From NCBI GenBank assembly GCA_958510875.1, contig OY294068.1, positions 164,336,388 through 164,400,387 on the forward strand: 64,000 nt of DNA, in the 5' to 3' direction. This DNA is from Endomychus coccineus (Eukaryota > Arthropoda > Insecta > Coleoptera > Endomychidae). The position numbers were made by a program, and so were the translations under genes. Of the stretch, positions 11,884 through 24,960 are shown piece by piece. The notes below the pieces were generated by a model. That model ran no database searches, had not been told where the DNA came from, and was given only the letters and a program-made list of their open reading frames with translations. Every line of letters starts with the position of its first letter. The stretch's first letter is position 1.

Positions 11884-13050
11884 TAAAAAGGTGTTATATT
11901 AATACCAACGTCAAAAACTATACCTTTACTGCACCACTTGAAAATTATAGACTAAATGCATAATATTGCAGCAAAATAAGAGAGGCGGTCGCTTACAATA
12001 AGAGTTCAACTCGTCAAATTGAGATACGTCGGCAACGTGCACAAATTTATTTGAAAAATAAATCTCACAAGCCGACCGAATTCAATTTAGGTCGGATTGT
12101 GACATTTATCAAGTTCACTATTATGAGATTCGTCACCGACCAAATGATAAATGCGAGAAAAGTATAACAGATTGAGTTATGACACCTTGGGAGATGAAAA
12201 AGCTTTATTTAGGGTAAAAGTTTTTGAACGTATCACAAAATAGTTGTTTTTTGAGATACGTCACTTTGTGAAAAGATGTTTGTTTGATGATTTGGTTCCG
12301 CCAGCTTAAGGGGACTTGAAAATATATATACCTACACACCTTGAATATGGCAGTTCGTTCTCCTAACTATATATAATTTCACTGATGGGTCGTATAATAT
12401 ATCTGTTCTTGAATATTTATTGTATGAATTACGTATCTGAGATTTAATGATAACGTGAATTTCAATTCCAAACTTTTCTCTTTGTTCCATGGGATACAAA
12501 AGGATAAATATTTCAGAACTTGATACTATAGTAGGTACCTACGTTGGTACAATTTATGAAAGAACTGACTTAACTGGAGAATATCTTGAATAATGGTAGA
12601 TACAATGGATGTGATATACATCAAACAATGAGATGTATAGTATACTTTCTAAAGCAAATTTTCAACGATATTGATTTCAAATGCATGACAAGCAATTCAA
12701 CAAGGTACATGCAGAAATTGTATTAAGTCAATAAAACAATGATGCTATTATTGCATATCTTGCGATATCTTGTGTGTAGGGTAAAAGTGCAATTGGTGAC
12801 ACATGGCCACGTTTGGTATTGTTTTGGATGGAATTTGTAACTACCTAAGATTATAGATTAGTGTATGAATCTGTGTAATGTTTCACCCTATTTTGAATAA
12901 ACAGGTGCGGCGTCTCTCCCTATCAAAAACGACAGACGGCGGACTTTTTGGGTGGGGGAGATTCCACATATTATATTGCGAAAATTCATATGACATAACC
13001 GATAATTATAGGTGTTTATACAAGAAAATTGTATGTTGAACAATACCTAG
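11884..13050. other. Intergenic, nothing recognised
   Basis: No supported feature was found in this stretch. A short stretch near 12900-12965 (GGCGTCTCTCCC... GGTGGGGGAG) is GC-richer than its surroundings. Confidence 0.5.
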
Positions 13051-13054
13051 AAAG

Positions 13055-13290
13055 TATATCCGAAATATAAATGCCAAACCACGAGTACAGTGGACTGAAC
13101 AACAATTTGCAACAGCGATAGACAAGTTGGAGCTACATGAAGAAGTTACCTCAAATGGTTACATGAGACTCACACAATGCATTCCAATGTTTGTAATATT
13201 TGGCATCGAGATGAAATTAAAAAAGTTAATCCCTATGAAAAACCAACTGTGGAGTCTCTCCTTACTAGCCACGGCAACTCTCCCGATGCT
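13055..13290 (+). pseudogene. Possible psq/CENP-B-type HTH fragment
   Basis: An open stretch translates to a peptide with KPRVQWTEQQFATAIDKL. This resembles the start of the psq-type helix-turn-helix found in pogo/Tigger-like transposases and BTB-psq proteins. The expected continuation (alanine-rich helix, then a glycine-proline turn) is not clear, and a TAG ends the frame at about 13292. No element ends were found. The call rests on one short resemblance. Confidence 0.25.
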
Positions 13291-13292
13291 GT

Positions 13293-15155
13293 AGGAGTGT
13301 TGCCTAAAATCCATTTAATTAAAAGCTTTATTTTTGCATGTTCTTAAAAGAGGTATGTAAAAATGTCTATGCTGCAGATTATTTCACTAATCTGCCAGTT
13401 CCTTTCGTGATTTTTTCTAAGTAAAAAATTAGATAGAGCTATAACAATTTTCTTTCGAAAAGTGGCGTCTATTTCATTTTTAGCCTACACAAAAATGTAA
13501 CACATATTATTCTTGTAACGTGATTTTAAGATCTATTTTGGGCTATTCAGATAAAAGATGGAAACGAATCTTTGAAAATCTTATTCCTGTCAATATGTTT
13601 GTTTCATTTAGTATTAAAGTGAGTATAACTGATTTTTACCTTATGAATCTTGGTAGTGTATACGTTATGATAACTTGAAGATTGCGAAAAGTCGGTGTAA
13701 TTTATATAACAAGAAGAACGTTGCAAGCAGCAATTAGCATCACATATTGATTTTTGGTTTTATAGAGAACTGGAAGTTATCTTTGGATGTAAACTGTTTC
13801 AGCTAAATTACTTAAGTAATGCAATAAGCATGATTGATTCAATAATAATGCATTATATTAATTTTACATAATAAATAAATGAATACTTATATTCATTTAT
13901 TCCATATTTTTATTGGCTTTTGCAAGATAACAATGATAAGATCTCTCTAGTGTAGATCGATTAGAAAAATTAGAGAAACCTATCGGTCAATGTCGTACAT
14001 TGTTTGATTTGTTAGTGGAATATCTACTCGTAGAAGGCGTTAGATATTTTAGTCTTTCTACCATTCTGTAGGGTGGTTATGTATACCTTCAACAGGGATC
14101 GTTCAGTATCATTACAAGCTCCCTCGTTATACTGATGAGCTCCGTAAGAACGAAACAACTGTCTAGAACTATTAGTTTGTATCGTTATTGATCGATCTAA
14201 ACCATAGAGACCTTATTATTACAAAATAATTGATGCTTTCGGGTGAATTTGTTATCGATAAACAACTTTAACTAAGTATGAAATCCATACCACTAATTTA
14301 ATAATACAAAATTGTTACTTCAGTTTCGACAGGTTAACTGTCATTATCAAATGATGACAATAAGTTGATAATGACACTTTCAAACATTAAATCAATGGTG
14401 AAACAGATAGTAAAAACAGTGCATTTCATTCATAGTTTTTTAATGTGATATACAGTTTATTTTTTGATTGATGATATGAAAATCAATTATTGGAAATTAA
14501 GCCATGATGATACATACACAAAATCCCATTTTTTTAGCTTGATGTATTGGGATCTCGATAACTATAAGAGTTGGGACATAGGTTAAACGGAGAAAGTTTT
14601 GCGGAATCAGATGAATTACTAAAGTCCAGATTCAAAAATTTAATTTTCGAATGTTTCTTAAGTATTTACAAAGAGGTAAAAAAGATCAATTTCTTTGCTT
14701 CAACTTTATACAGTTGGTTGGGGAGATATAACAAAAATCCTATGCCACTTTCTTTCCTTCACAAAATGTCATCAACATTGTTTGAATAAGGTATCTCACA
14801 TTCTAAGGCATATCATCAACTTTTGTTTTTTAAATATTATGGATCTGCATTTCTTCTTATCGATTTTGAAAGAAGTAATTATCTTGTTCACAGCTATCTG
14901 CCACAATTGTTTATTTCACCACGTTTTGGACATATCAAAAATCATCATCAAATTTGTAAACTTAGGTCTTGCAATTAAAACATTCTGATGCAAATTTCAC
15001 AACACAACATGTAATGGATAAAATCAGTTATGTAAAAGCCTAGTTAAAAGCTGCTTCATATGTTTCTCTCAATATTAATAATGAACTGTGATGAATCTAT
15101 CACTGGCTCCCTCACTTTTGTTAGGAAAATAGTTTTTGGAGACTTCTGCTGGTCA
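13293..15155. other. AT-rich intergenic, nothing recognised
   Basis: No supported gene or repeat was found. Overlapping short frames at 14571-14988 have no recognisable domain and look accidental. Confidence 0.5.
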
Positions 15156-15159
15156 AATG

Positions 15160-16715
15160 TATTACTGTAGGATCAGAACATATGCTTATTTAGTGCTATT
15201 TTAGTGCTCAATTGTAAAATAGGGTGCCTTAGCATTAAAAAAATGTTTTTGCCCAGTTAACATAAAGCTGGCAAAGTTTGAAAAAAAAAATACTATTCTT
15301 GACGCAAAACAGGAAGGATGATACAAAATAGTTTAGTGCTTTTTAGTGCTGTGCATATCAAACTTTATATGCTGATAAATATATCTTTACTATTTATTAT
15401 GGAAGATACATATTATAATGCGCTTGAACATAGAGTTCTACGACAAATCATGAAAATCGAAACTAAGTGAGCAGAATAACTTTTAACATTATTTTAACAT
15501 ATCGTGTTAATTTAGGAACAATTAAAAAAATGCGGTGCTATGTTATTTTGGAAAATAAAATGTTACTGCTAGTTAAGTATAAGGCTGCGCAAAACAAAAT
15601 GCATAATACTACAATAATTTAGTACAGTGCATAAAGACCTCACATGCTAATCCATATACCTTCAGTATGATGAAATCTGAATGCTTTGCCGGTTTTGCAA
15701 TAAGCTAACAAAAACATAATTTTTGCAATTAGGAACTAATATTTGAAAATACTGAATTAGCACAATATGTTTAAAAATATTTTAGAAGTCATTCCTATTC
15801 ATTTCTTTTCGGTTTTCATGGTTTGGTGTACAACTATAAGCGTTCACTAATAAACTATAAACTATGAATATATTATAATACTATTGACAAGAAATAATCA
15901 CTTATCCACTAACAACACCATTAAAGTACTGAGAACCTTTCAGCTACCAAGTAGTCATAACCTAAATTTGCAATACAACCAGCATATGGATGTAAGAACG
16001 AGCTAAAACACCGTTTAGGCAACACCTTTGATAAAGTTTACGATTTCGACAAATACGGGACAAAATAAATTGTGAGTCGTGTTCAAAATGCTATGTGGGT
16101 CATACTAGAAGGAACATTTTAACTCGCTATAAGGAACATTTTGACCAAATGAAGAAAAATAATGGTGAAAAAAATCAGCGGTAGCCGAACATATATTAAA
16201 TACAGGTGACAACATTGCTCAAGGAAGTTTATCACTTTTAAAACACAGTACAGACAAATATCTAGGTAAATTAGAAGGGATGAAAATATATAAACGGAAA
16301 ATCAATTTGATAAATTTTGATTTATCCCTAGCTAAGGGTAACCCATTGTTTACATTATTATCCCCGAATATTATTTAAACAGGCACATTTTGATTTATAA
16401 TTCAGTGTACTCTGATGATGGCTACTTGGTAGACGAAAGGTCTCCAGTACTTTAATAGTATTTTTAGTGGTTGGGTGGATTATCTCTTATCAATAATGTA
16501 TAAACGTTTAGCAGGAATTTCTGTATATTTCTTAGCACATAAAGTATGTTTATGAATTCTTTTTCCTATGCTTTGCCAGCTTTATATTAATCTAGCAAAA
16601 CTGCTGTGTCGTTCAATTTCTTAATTAGACACTAGAATAGCACTTAAATAGGACTATATTTGAAAACATGTTAAAAGTCATTCTGCTCACATTGCTTTGC
16701 TAACTTGCCTGGGTA
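15160..16715. repeat. Unclassified repeat around the PLE, direct and inverted
   Basis: The segment at about 15640-15810 resembles 16530-16710 in direct orientation (TGCTTTGCC, TTTGAAAA, TTAGAAGTCATTC versus TTAAAAGTCATTC). Parts of 15180-15500 resemble the same segment inverted (AAAGCTGGCAAAG versus CTTTGCCAGCTTT; GAGCAGAATAACTTTTAAC versus GTTAAAAGTCATTCTGCTC). The sequence at 15180-15350 also repeats TTTAGTGCT. Boundaries are approximate and the copies are diverged. Confidence 0.4.
15905..16478 (+). mobile_element. Penelope-like element 3' portion with inverted termini
   Basis: At about 16065-16190 a decayed frame encodes CESCSKCYVGHTRRNILTRY followed by KEHFDQMKKN. This matches the cysteine pair plus Y-V-G core of the GIY-YIG endonuclease of Penelope-like elements. 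After the coding part the element ends at 16413-16478 with CTACTTGGTAG and GTACTTTAATAGTATTTTTA then GTGG. An inverted copy of that terminus lies at 15905-15960, so the fragment is bracketed by inverted terminal repeats, an arrangement known for PLEs. Stop codons and frameshifts show it is dead. Confidence 0.6.
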
Positions 16716-16719
16716 ACAC

Positions 16720-16975
16720 TGTAAAATCATATTTCAATTATTGTTTATATTTTCATTTGAGGGGTTACCTAAGGAAAAATAATTAAAAAATCGGATACCC
16801 GCCGTTTTGAAGATATCATGAGCAAATAAAGGGCCAAATTGATCATGCTTGGGCTAATATATCGACGGATATTGAATTGACAGAATGTGTTAATGAATAT
16901 GGAAAGATTGTTAACAAATTTGTTAAGAGTTGACAGCAAGGTCGAAATAATGAATAATTTAAAAATCACTCTCCA

Positions 16976-17006
<31 letters not shown>

Positions 17007-18015
17007 TATTATGATGGTGTGTTATGTTCAGATATGAGGTGTTTACATATTCCATAGTTTGTATTATTATTATTAACTCTTTTTTTATATTTGAAAGCAT
17101 ATAACCGAGAAAATATAGGTTTAAATCTACACCTACCTCTTAGGTACTCATTAATTAAAATACTGATGCTTGAAAATAATTGGAGATAAGCAAGCAGCAC
17201 TATTTGTAGCTGTTTTAGAAATTATATTCCATGACTCTTATGAAATTAGTCAATTATAGATATCTGACGGTTACCTGTCGTATTTCGAATGAACGCCACG
17301 AATTATTGTATCTATCACAGCAAAACGAGAAAAACGACCATCACAAAAAGAACAATAGCAGTTACCTTTCTGAATTGCAGCATCTCCATTTAATATTCAT
17401 ACATAATTAATTCCCAAAATATCTCATCCAAGTGCACCTGATAATTATAGTTTGATCTCAGATACGTAATACTGTTCAAACTCAATTATGTAATAAATGT
17501 AAATAAAATTGAAAACTTATTTATTTGTACAAATTTATTTCCAAATGTGATAATTTAGAATTATAATGTTCACATAAAATATTATATAGTTATACAATTT
17601 ACTACTCTTGTTTTCTTTCGTATTCTTCTGTAATCAACAATATTCCTTCCTATTATTAAGCAATATGAAATTACGGTTTATAGATGTAGGTATAGGCAGT
17701 CTGATTGTACTAGAATGTACACTCATTTGTTTCACCTACTAGTTAATATTTTACGATGAGAGATAATACATCATCATTACTACCTTTAATGACAGTGAAG
17801 CATACAGAAACTTTCAGATTCATTCAATTTTTATTTAATCGGTTGCCCATACAAAAGAACATTACATCGATAATACAACATTTAACTTTCAACAATTTAT
17901 TCTAGTTCGGCTCAAAAATGAGATTTGAATTTCTTCTAATATCCCAGGAACTCTATGGATTGCCTAGAGGAATCTGTAATAAACTGATTAGATTTTCAAC
18001 CCGTATTCTTTGGAC
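16720..18015. other. AT-rich intergenic, nothing recognised
   Basis: Apart from the (AT)n run at 16975-16999 no supported feature was found. Confidence 0.5.
16975..16999. repeat. (AT)n microsatellite
   Basis: About 12 uninterrupted AT dinucleotides are followed by a T-run. Confidence 0.95.
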
Positions 18016-18019
18016 GGTA

Positions 18020-18690
18020 TGTAGATAAATGCCTATATGTGTTCCACTGTAAACTTCAATTTAATTGTGAAATAGAAGTGAATAAAAACATAAATTTCCT
18101 AGATATGAACATTAGGCATGATTCAGATGGAAAAATAAAACTTAGTGGTTTACTAAAAAAGGTTGGTATCAACGATATCTTCACTTTAATTCAGTTGCAC
18201 CAACATGTGTGATAAACAGCCTTACAGATCGTGCGGTTAAATTGTCCCACTTGAAGGACCGTTGGACCGTTCAAATATTTGAAAATTGTTCGTAATACAC
18301 TGGAAATGAATGACTACCCAAAAATATTTTTCAATCTCATCATTAAAGGAAGAATAAACTGAATCTGTAATGGAACGTCATATATAAATAACATAAATGG
18401 TAAAACAGATAATTTTATAACATTACCATACATTCCAGAGACGTCAGAGAAAATTGAGAAATGCTTAAAAAAGTATGATATAAATGTTGCACATAAGCCT
18501 AGTAACTGTGTTGGGAAATATTATCCAAATCTGAAACCTCTGATACCTAAATATAAACAAGCCCACATAGTATACAAATTGAATTCTTTAGATTGCGATG
18601 GGACTTATACAGAAATCTTCAAACAATATTTACAAAAAAGAATGTATGGCCATAAGTATAGTACAAGGAACAAAAACTTCCAGCGCCCTT
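18020..18690 (+). pseudogene. Penelope-like element: RT end and GIY-YIG remnant
   Basis: Decayed frames read through NFLDMNIRHDSDGK, which is the conserved RT segment of Penelope-like elements (asparagine-phenylalanine-leucine-aspartate), followed by an SVAP-type block. About 400 bp on, VYKLNSLDCDGTYTEIFKQY resembles the start of a GIY-YIG endonuclease, with the second cysteine pair degraded to Ser/Cys and the YIG core to YTE. Close relatives are at 52320-52905 and a short piece at 24840-24935. Multiple stops make it a pseudogene. Confidence 0.65.
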
Positions 18691-18699
18691 GCTAAACAA

Positions 18700-21090
18700 T
18701 GTTTAGCAAGTGTGAAGGTGTTTGTTAAGATGACAGTGAGCCGTTAGAATTACATATCTCCCTGATATCCCATTTGTTTATAGAAAGAAGTTTCTTCGAG
18801 AGCCTATGCACAGGCTCTTTGACAGAGAGCTTGGCCTGTCTCACGCGTGGTGATTCTCGCCACAAGTCAAACCACTCTTTGTTCAGTTGGCCCAGAAGGG
18901 CGAGACCCCATGCAATTTGATATTGCGTACATTGGCTCTGGTCCCACATGAGCGCCAGATGATCTCTGCCTGGCCAGGGAGTTGGCTATACTTTCAACTC
19001 TCAGATCAGTAGAACTTTATTTCTCCAGGCTAGTTGAGCCAGTGTATCTCTGCATCCTTTGGCAAGCTTTGATGTGACTCTAGGTGACTTGTGAACCCCA
19101 AAGCCTCATTTAAATAGTTTTTTCGCAGGTTTTCCATGGCGCGTAGACCTCCCCCTCAAGAAAGTGCAATGCGCGCCTACAGTCACTGATATAGTTATCT
19201 TTGAGCTTATTAGGTTACTCCCGCTCCAGAAGCTTGAACTAGCTTGAACCCATCTGTAAACCATACGAGCCCACCTAGTGACAGTAGGGCGAAAATTTCG
19301 ATGCTCAAATCTCTTCCATCAGGGGTGATGATCTTGAGAGAAGTCAGACGTACAGCTGGAATCATGCTATCTTACTTCATTTCTAGTATGATACATTTAG
19401 GGATTGCTTCACTCAAAATAGCTGAGTGTCCATGAGGGTAGTAGATTTTCGTCCTGTGACATACACCTCTTAACCTATACGCTGTTCTCATGGCTTCAGG
19501 TTTTATGTATAAGCTTAGAGGTGGTAATCCGGTGATAGCCTCATGAGCCCTCGTTGGAGCCGACCTCATACCACTCAATATACCTACGCATGCAAGCCGC
19601 TGTAGTCGGTCTAAGGGGCGTTGGAACATGTTAGTGTCCTTGTCCCCTACTACCACACGACCGCAGCATGAGTCATCATAGGCCTGATCACAGCATTATA
19701 GATCTGCTGCTGAAAGCTCCTGCACGCCCAAACGGACCTTCCTCAATCCATATTCGATCAGTTTTGAATCCAGAATTACTCCCAGATAAATTCACCGAGC
19801 CTTTGAGTTGCAGAACCTAGCCAGAGAAAGTAATCTTTGACAGTGTGCCCAGCTTACGTGTCTTGATAAACAGTACAATTTTGGTTTTGTCAGGGTTGAC
19901 CCTGAAGTCATCGCTGTGGCGGTCTACTACGCTGAGCAGCGTGTTTTGCAGCTCGAACAGTGTTGCCCAAAGGTGACGTCAACCAAGTCGTCGGTATAGA
20001 CTTGAGCATGAAACCCTGCCTCTTTCAACTCCTCCAAGAGTGCATTGACTACAAGACAGCACAGAAGTGGACATAGGACACTTCGCTGTGAGCGGCCTTT
20101 TGTATCGGAGGTTTGTACAACGCATACGTTATTTTGCGCTTTCATCGTATGCCTATATAGCATGGCTTCAGTCCACCCGACTACTGTTGAGCCAATTCCA
20201 TGCTTTTCAGCGGCTGAGCAGATAGACTCGATGGATCAAACGCCCCTTCAATGTCCATAAAAAAACCAGGACATGTTCCTCTTGAGCCACAGCATCAATC
20301 TATTCGTGTGAATAGATGATGCAAGGCTCTTCAAGTCGAGAGGCCAGCTTCGTAGGCGTCTTGACAACAGTGTAAGGGCTTCAATGGGCCATCTCTTAAG
20401 TGTCTGTCAATCAGTCTCTCCTTTGTCTTTAGTAGGAATGAAATTAGACTGAAAAGGCGGAATGCCTTAGCTTGAAAACAGTAAGTTTTGCCGGCCTTTG
20501 GAATGAATTTGACTTCCACTGCCCGCCATAGCTTTAGAATAAAGCCAGTGAGAATGCAAAATTGGAATATTATCACGAATAGCTTGATGATGATAAGCTG
20601 ATCTTGTAGAAGAGCCGGGAAGATTCCATCTACGCCTGGTGATTTGTACGGTGCGAACCCGGATATGGCTCATTTAACCATAGTTAAAGTATACAGGTCT
20701 GCCGGAGCCTCCCTTCCATCGTTTCTCGCGCTAGGTGACGTCACCTCACATCGCCGGCACGTAACAACATCATATTATATCGTCGTCAATAACATTACAT
20801 AAACGAAATAAACGACCAATCAGCTTGCACTCGAATTTTAAAAAGAGTAGAAGGGAGGCTTCGGCAGACCTGTATATACTTTGACTATGCACTTTACCTT
20901 GTCATAATTGACAATGTCGGAGGACAGACGAAAGTCAACAAGATGACAATCACCCTGTCCATCGACTCTATTGAATATCAGATCTATGTCTCCAGAGTTA
21001 GAAAAATGAATCGAAACTAGATGTCTCAGTGTCTCATCTAGAGGCGTAGACCCCCACTTATCAAAGGCTTCCGGAATTGATGGAACAGAT
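18700..21090 (-). pseudogene. LINE-B non-LTR retrotransposon (RT + RNase H), decayed
   Basis: On the minus strand several frames together cover a linker near 21000-20890, the RT fingers (IPKAGKTYCFQAKAFR at about 20500), the RT palm (SVLCPLLCCLVVNALLEELK then VYTDD at about 20000), the thumb (LDRLQRLACVGI at about 19600), an RNase H-like part (GHSAIL at about 19430) and the C-terminal tail (about 18950-18725). The catalytic box reads YTDD where YADD is usual. RNase H downstream of RT points to the I superfamily of LINEs. Frameshifts and stops split every domain, and a MITE is inserted at 20679-20889. Related fragments are at 32490-33050 and 63840-64000. Confidence 0.75.
20679..20889. mobile_element. 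MITE-like inverted-repeat element inside LINE-B
   Basis: The left end (20679-20720) reads CATAGTTAAAGTATACAGGT then CTGCCGGAGCCTCCCTTC. The right end (about 20847-20889) is its reverse complement with few changes, giving arms of about 42 bp around a 125-bp interior with no coding frame. It interrupts the LINE-B linker region. Flanking CATTTAAC and CACTTTAC match only 6 of 8, so a target duplication is not proven. Confidence 0.75.
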
Positions 21091-22779
21091 ACTTCAAGAA
21101 AGATGTAACTTAACTGGAAACATCACCCAGATAAGTACCCAGTAGTGCAATAGATTGATATAATGTCTCATTAAAGTTTAATCACTTCTAGTTCAGTACA
21201 GAAAGTGGCAAAGTTGTAATGGTAGCCAAAGAATATATTTGAGAACTTTCCGCGAATAGGTTTCCACTGCTGCCGCAAACAGGAATGGCGATTGTTCGCC
21301 AAAAGATCTTGCTGTACCTGCGAAAATGGAGCATATCAAAAAGGAAGAATCTCAGAACTGTTGAATAGATATTTTAGAAAAATGTAATAGAATCTGCCAT
21401 TACGTGATGAAAATCCATTCTAAACTTGTATAAAATAATTATTAAAAGATTGATTTTTACTAATTTAACAAATAATTTGAGTAACCATAGCTTTGCTACC
21501 ACCGTAGCTTTTCCAAACAAACATTACAAAGTACTTTGTGGAAATTAGTGAAAATCAAACTTTTAATTGTTGTTTTAGTTAAGATTAGACATTCTAGAAT
21601 TACACACCTCCATAAGGCTTGTATTTTAGCTTTTTGTTTCACTTTTGCTTATTTAGGTACTACTTATTTTGTTTTCTAGTTTCGCATTTGACTTAATTCA
21701 GAAACCAGTTCATGTGACATTTGATCTTCTGACCTCTTTCAACATGAGCTACAGTCACTTGGTTCTTCATATTCTGTTAGCTGTTATATCGGTGAATGTA
21801 GTTGTACATTTCAGAAATCGCTGGAAAGTATTTAAAAAAGTTTTCTTTAATTATACCTGAGCTGGTTGTTTCTAAAATCAGTGATCCAACTGTATCGGAA
21901 TGAAGCAAAGCCTACTGTCGAGTGTAACCTCTCTATTTCAATAATGATAATAAGTGAATGATTTATAGTTAATGATTTGGAAACATAGAAGCTCGGGACG
22001 TGAGTCGGCACATTAACTTCCTTCATAATATAGTGGAAGGGCAGCTTCTTAGTGGACTTTGTGAGCTCGTTCACAGATCCGTGGGTTTGAACATATCTCA
22101 AACACGCGATTGGAATTCAACTCGCGAAGAATGCGTTAAATGTAATGTTTTTATTCTCGATAGCCAACAATAAACACATCATTAACATTGTAAAAATGAC
22201 CATTCTGCATACCGATCTTAAGTAAAAGTTCTATTCTAGAAATGAAACGTTGAATAAATGAAAGAGATGGTCAAAGGCTCTATAAACTGAAGGCAATACA
22301 TCAAACGATCAAAGCGATTGACAAGCGCTCCTTATAGATGCTAATCGGACATCAAGTGGTGTGTTGTATATTGCGGCTATCTCACTTCCTCCTGGTGTGC
22401 CCAAGATGTTAGAAACAGGACAGTATTATCTCTCTTATGCGTGTTTTAGCAATTGAGTGACAGTCAAAGAAGCCGCCATGCAACCTACCCTGGCAATCCT
22501 CAACTCTCTCACGTAGTATTTTTAATAATATTAATAACTTGGTTTAATCTGCTCTCACCGTTTATCAGACCCAGTATTTTAAAAGTTATCTCAGGTATCA
22601 ACTACTGTTGGATTTGTAATTTATGACATTTATTTCATTATCTGCTAATTTAATGAGAAATAGTCGTATCATTTACATTCAGCATTTGAATTGTGTTATG
22701 ATTCAAATTTAATATTTGTAATTATGTTCATAGTTCTCAATTTCATAAAAGAAGATACAAATTTAGAAAATATAATAGT
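21091..22779. other. Intergenic, nothing recognised
   Basis: No domain-bearing frame, RNA gene or shared repeat was noticed. Confidence 0.5.
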
Positions 22780-24325
22780 CAAGTAGCACTAACTTTTGGT
22801 CAGAAACTTTCATATGTGATTTTTATAAGGTAGCGGTTATTATGCAAATCGGCCGTCTAAGCACGATGATGATACTATTTTTGGGCCAAACCCTGTGCTT
22901 CATGCCATAATCTCACTTTTTATGGGGTCTCAAACCGATTCCGTTGAAGATATCGACTTACAATTTTTGGTGATGGTAGACAACACCAAACCACGGAATT
23001 GTTTGTGAACAAAAACCCATCACTCTCCTCCAGTCACACGTTATAAGCAAAAGAAAATTTTTTGTTAATGATTTTTTTTTTGGAGAAAATTATGGACCGA
23101 AATTCTTTTCTACAGCACGTCAAGAACCACATTTTAGTTGAGGAATATACTCCGATTTTTTCAATTTGATATCTTCAATAGGTGGCGCGCAAATCTCACT
23201 TCCATTTTTTGAATTCAGAACCTTCTGCTGCCTTTCAGGTTCGTCTAAACAACTTCTAATTAGGCTCATTCTCTTTGGATGACTTTATTCTATATTACCT
23301 GATTGGTGTAGGAACTTTCTTTCGATATAATTTGCTCTGAGCGGCCATTATAACTCGAATATCTCGATTCGCGAAAGTCGAATCGAGTAGCGGTCTGGAC
23401 TATTCGAATAGTACAGTTATTTTCCATTTTAAAGTCAGCTCAAAAAGACTTTGGTACGATGAGTAGATTCGAGAGAGGAGATTTTTTTTGAATTGAGCCT
23501 CTTTTATATTTTGGACCCAAAACTGGATGCACATAAGAGAAAAGATCCACAGGACCTCAAATCTCAACGTCAGTATCATTTTTCTCATTAGAAGTGTGTG
23601 TTTTTCCGATTTGGCCGAAACATCCACCACAATTTGTAACAAAATATTATAAGAAGAGTGGGTAAGTTGATTGCTAAAATTGAATTTCAATCAAACAAAG
23701 TTCAATAACTCCGTTGTTTGTGCTTTCATCGCAAATCTTGTAAGGATAAAACGTAATTGAAATATGTTTCTGAGTACGGATTCATATTTCAATTTTCCAT
23801 TTTCCATTATTTTACCTAAGAAATTCAGAAAACTCGATGCATCAAATATACGAATCAACAAAAGGTAATTATAATAAGAAAATAAAATAAAATAGAAGGT
23901 AATTCATATTAAATCACATTCTAGAACTGAAAGGTAATTCTTGACGTGCTGTAGAAGTGATTAAGGTGTATAATTTTCCAAAAAAAAATCATAGACAAAA
24001 AATTTCTATTGCTTATACTACTTGACTCTCCAGTCAAACGTTTTTTTTTGCAAACGATTTCGTACTCTGATGTTGTCTATCACTCTCACCAGAAATTTGA
24101 AGTCGATATCTTTGAAAACGATGATTTTGGATCCCTGATTTAGCTTTTTTCTACACAAAAAGTAAGGTTATAGCATGTAGCACAGGGTTTGGTCCAAAAA
24201 TAATGTCACGATCGTTTTTACATGATTGATTTGCATAATGATAGCCATCTTAACAAAATTACTTATGATGTAATTTACAAAATCGTCGAGTTTGAGAAAA
24301 TAGTGCTACTGGACTAAAATAATAA
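22780..24325. repeat. FB1 repeat family, copy 2, foldback arrangement
   Basis: The part at 22780-23850 is the reverse complement of FB1 copy 1 (from the AGTGCTACT end back to the ATCGAGTTTTC block). The part at about 23930-24325 repeats the distal third in forward orientation, ending GTGCTACTGGACTAAAA. The two distal thirds thus form inverted arms of about 350-390 bp around an interior of about 780 bp. It lacks the TIR element found in copy 1, so it shows the pre-insertion state of that site. Confidence 0.6.
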
Positions 24326-24830
24326 ACTAATACAACGTGAGATGCAATCACTTAACTCAAAGTAGGTATCAAAGTTGATATTTTTACAAAATAATATTTA
24401 TTATATAATACTTATAATATTAACAAAAACACACAATGTAAAATCCGATTTCATACTAATAATTATTGTTCTAATATTTTTCATTACTTTGATTCATTTT
24501 ATAACTAGTGTTTTTTTTTAAAGCTGCTATTCGAGGAATTAACTGAATACGTCGAAAGTTGGAAAGGTGCAAATATGATGGCTTGAGATACATTTTCAGC
24601 TAAAAGAGAAAAGGGTGCAAGTTCCTAAATGGCCGTAATGACGTCTCCGGAATATACCCATATGTTTTGACAGTTGGAAGCCGTTAGTATTGTGAATATT
24701 TCTTATGAAAAAAATTCTCTATCTATTTTTGCTCAAAAGGTACAGGGCTACAAAGTCAAAAAATTCCTCATTCAAGAAATCATATCAACTGAGATTAAAT
24801 AAAGTTTTCAATGAAAAACAATTAACAATT
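24326..24830. other. AT-rich, nothing recognised
   Basis: No supported feature lies between the FB1 copy and the short PLE fragment. Confidence 0.5.
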
Positions 24831-24839
24831 ATTCCATAT

Positions 24840-24935
24840 ACAAGCAAGGTGAATTCGAATATGTCTTATTCAGTTGCACCAATAAGTTATGGAAAAAATG
24901 TTATGAACAGCCTTACAGTTACTCAAGTTAGTTAT
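24840..24935 (+). repeat. Short Penelope-like element fragment
   Basis: The stretch encodes SVAPISYGKNVMNSLT, matching the same block of the PLE at 52415-52465 (SVAPTSYKESVMNSLT). Only this piece is present, and a mariner end begins 25 bp further on. Confidence 0.55.
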
Positions 24936-24960
24936 CATCAGTGATTGCTTACAAAAAATA

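Noticed and set aside
14571..14988. Overlapping 72- and 97-aa frames as a small gene
   Set aside because: Low-complexity, hydrophobic composition typical of AT-rich noise and no recognisable motif.
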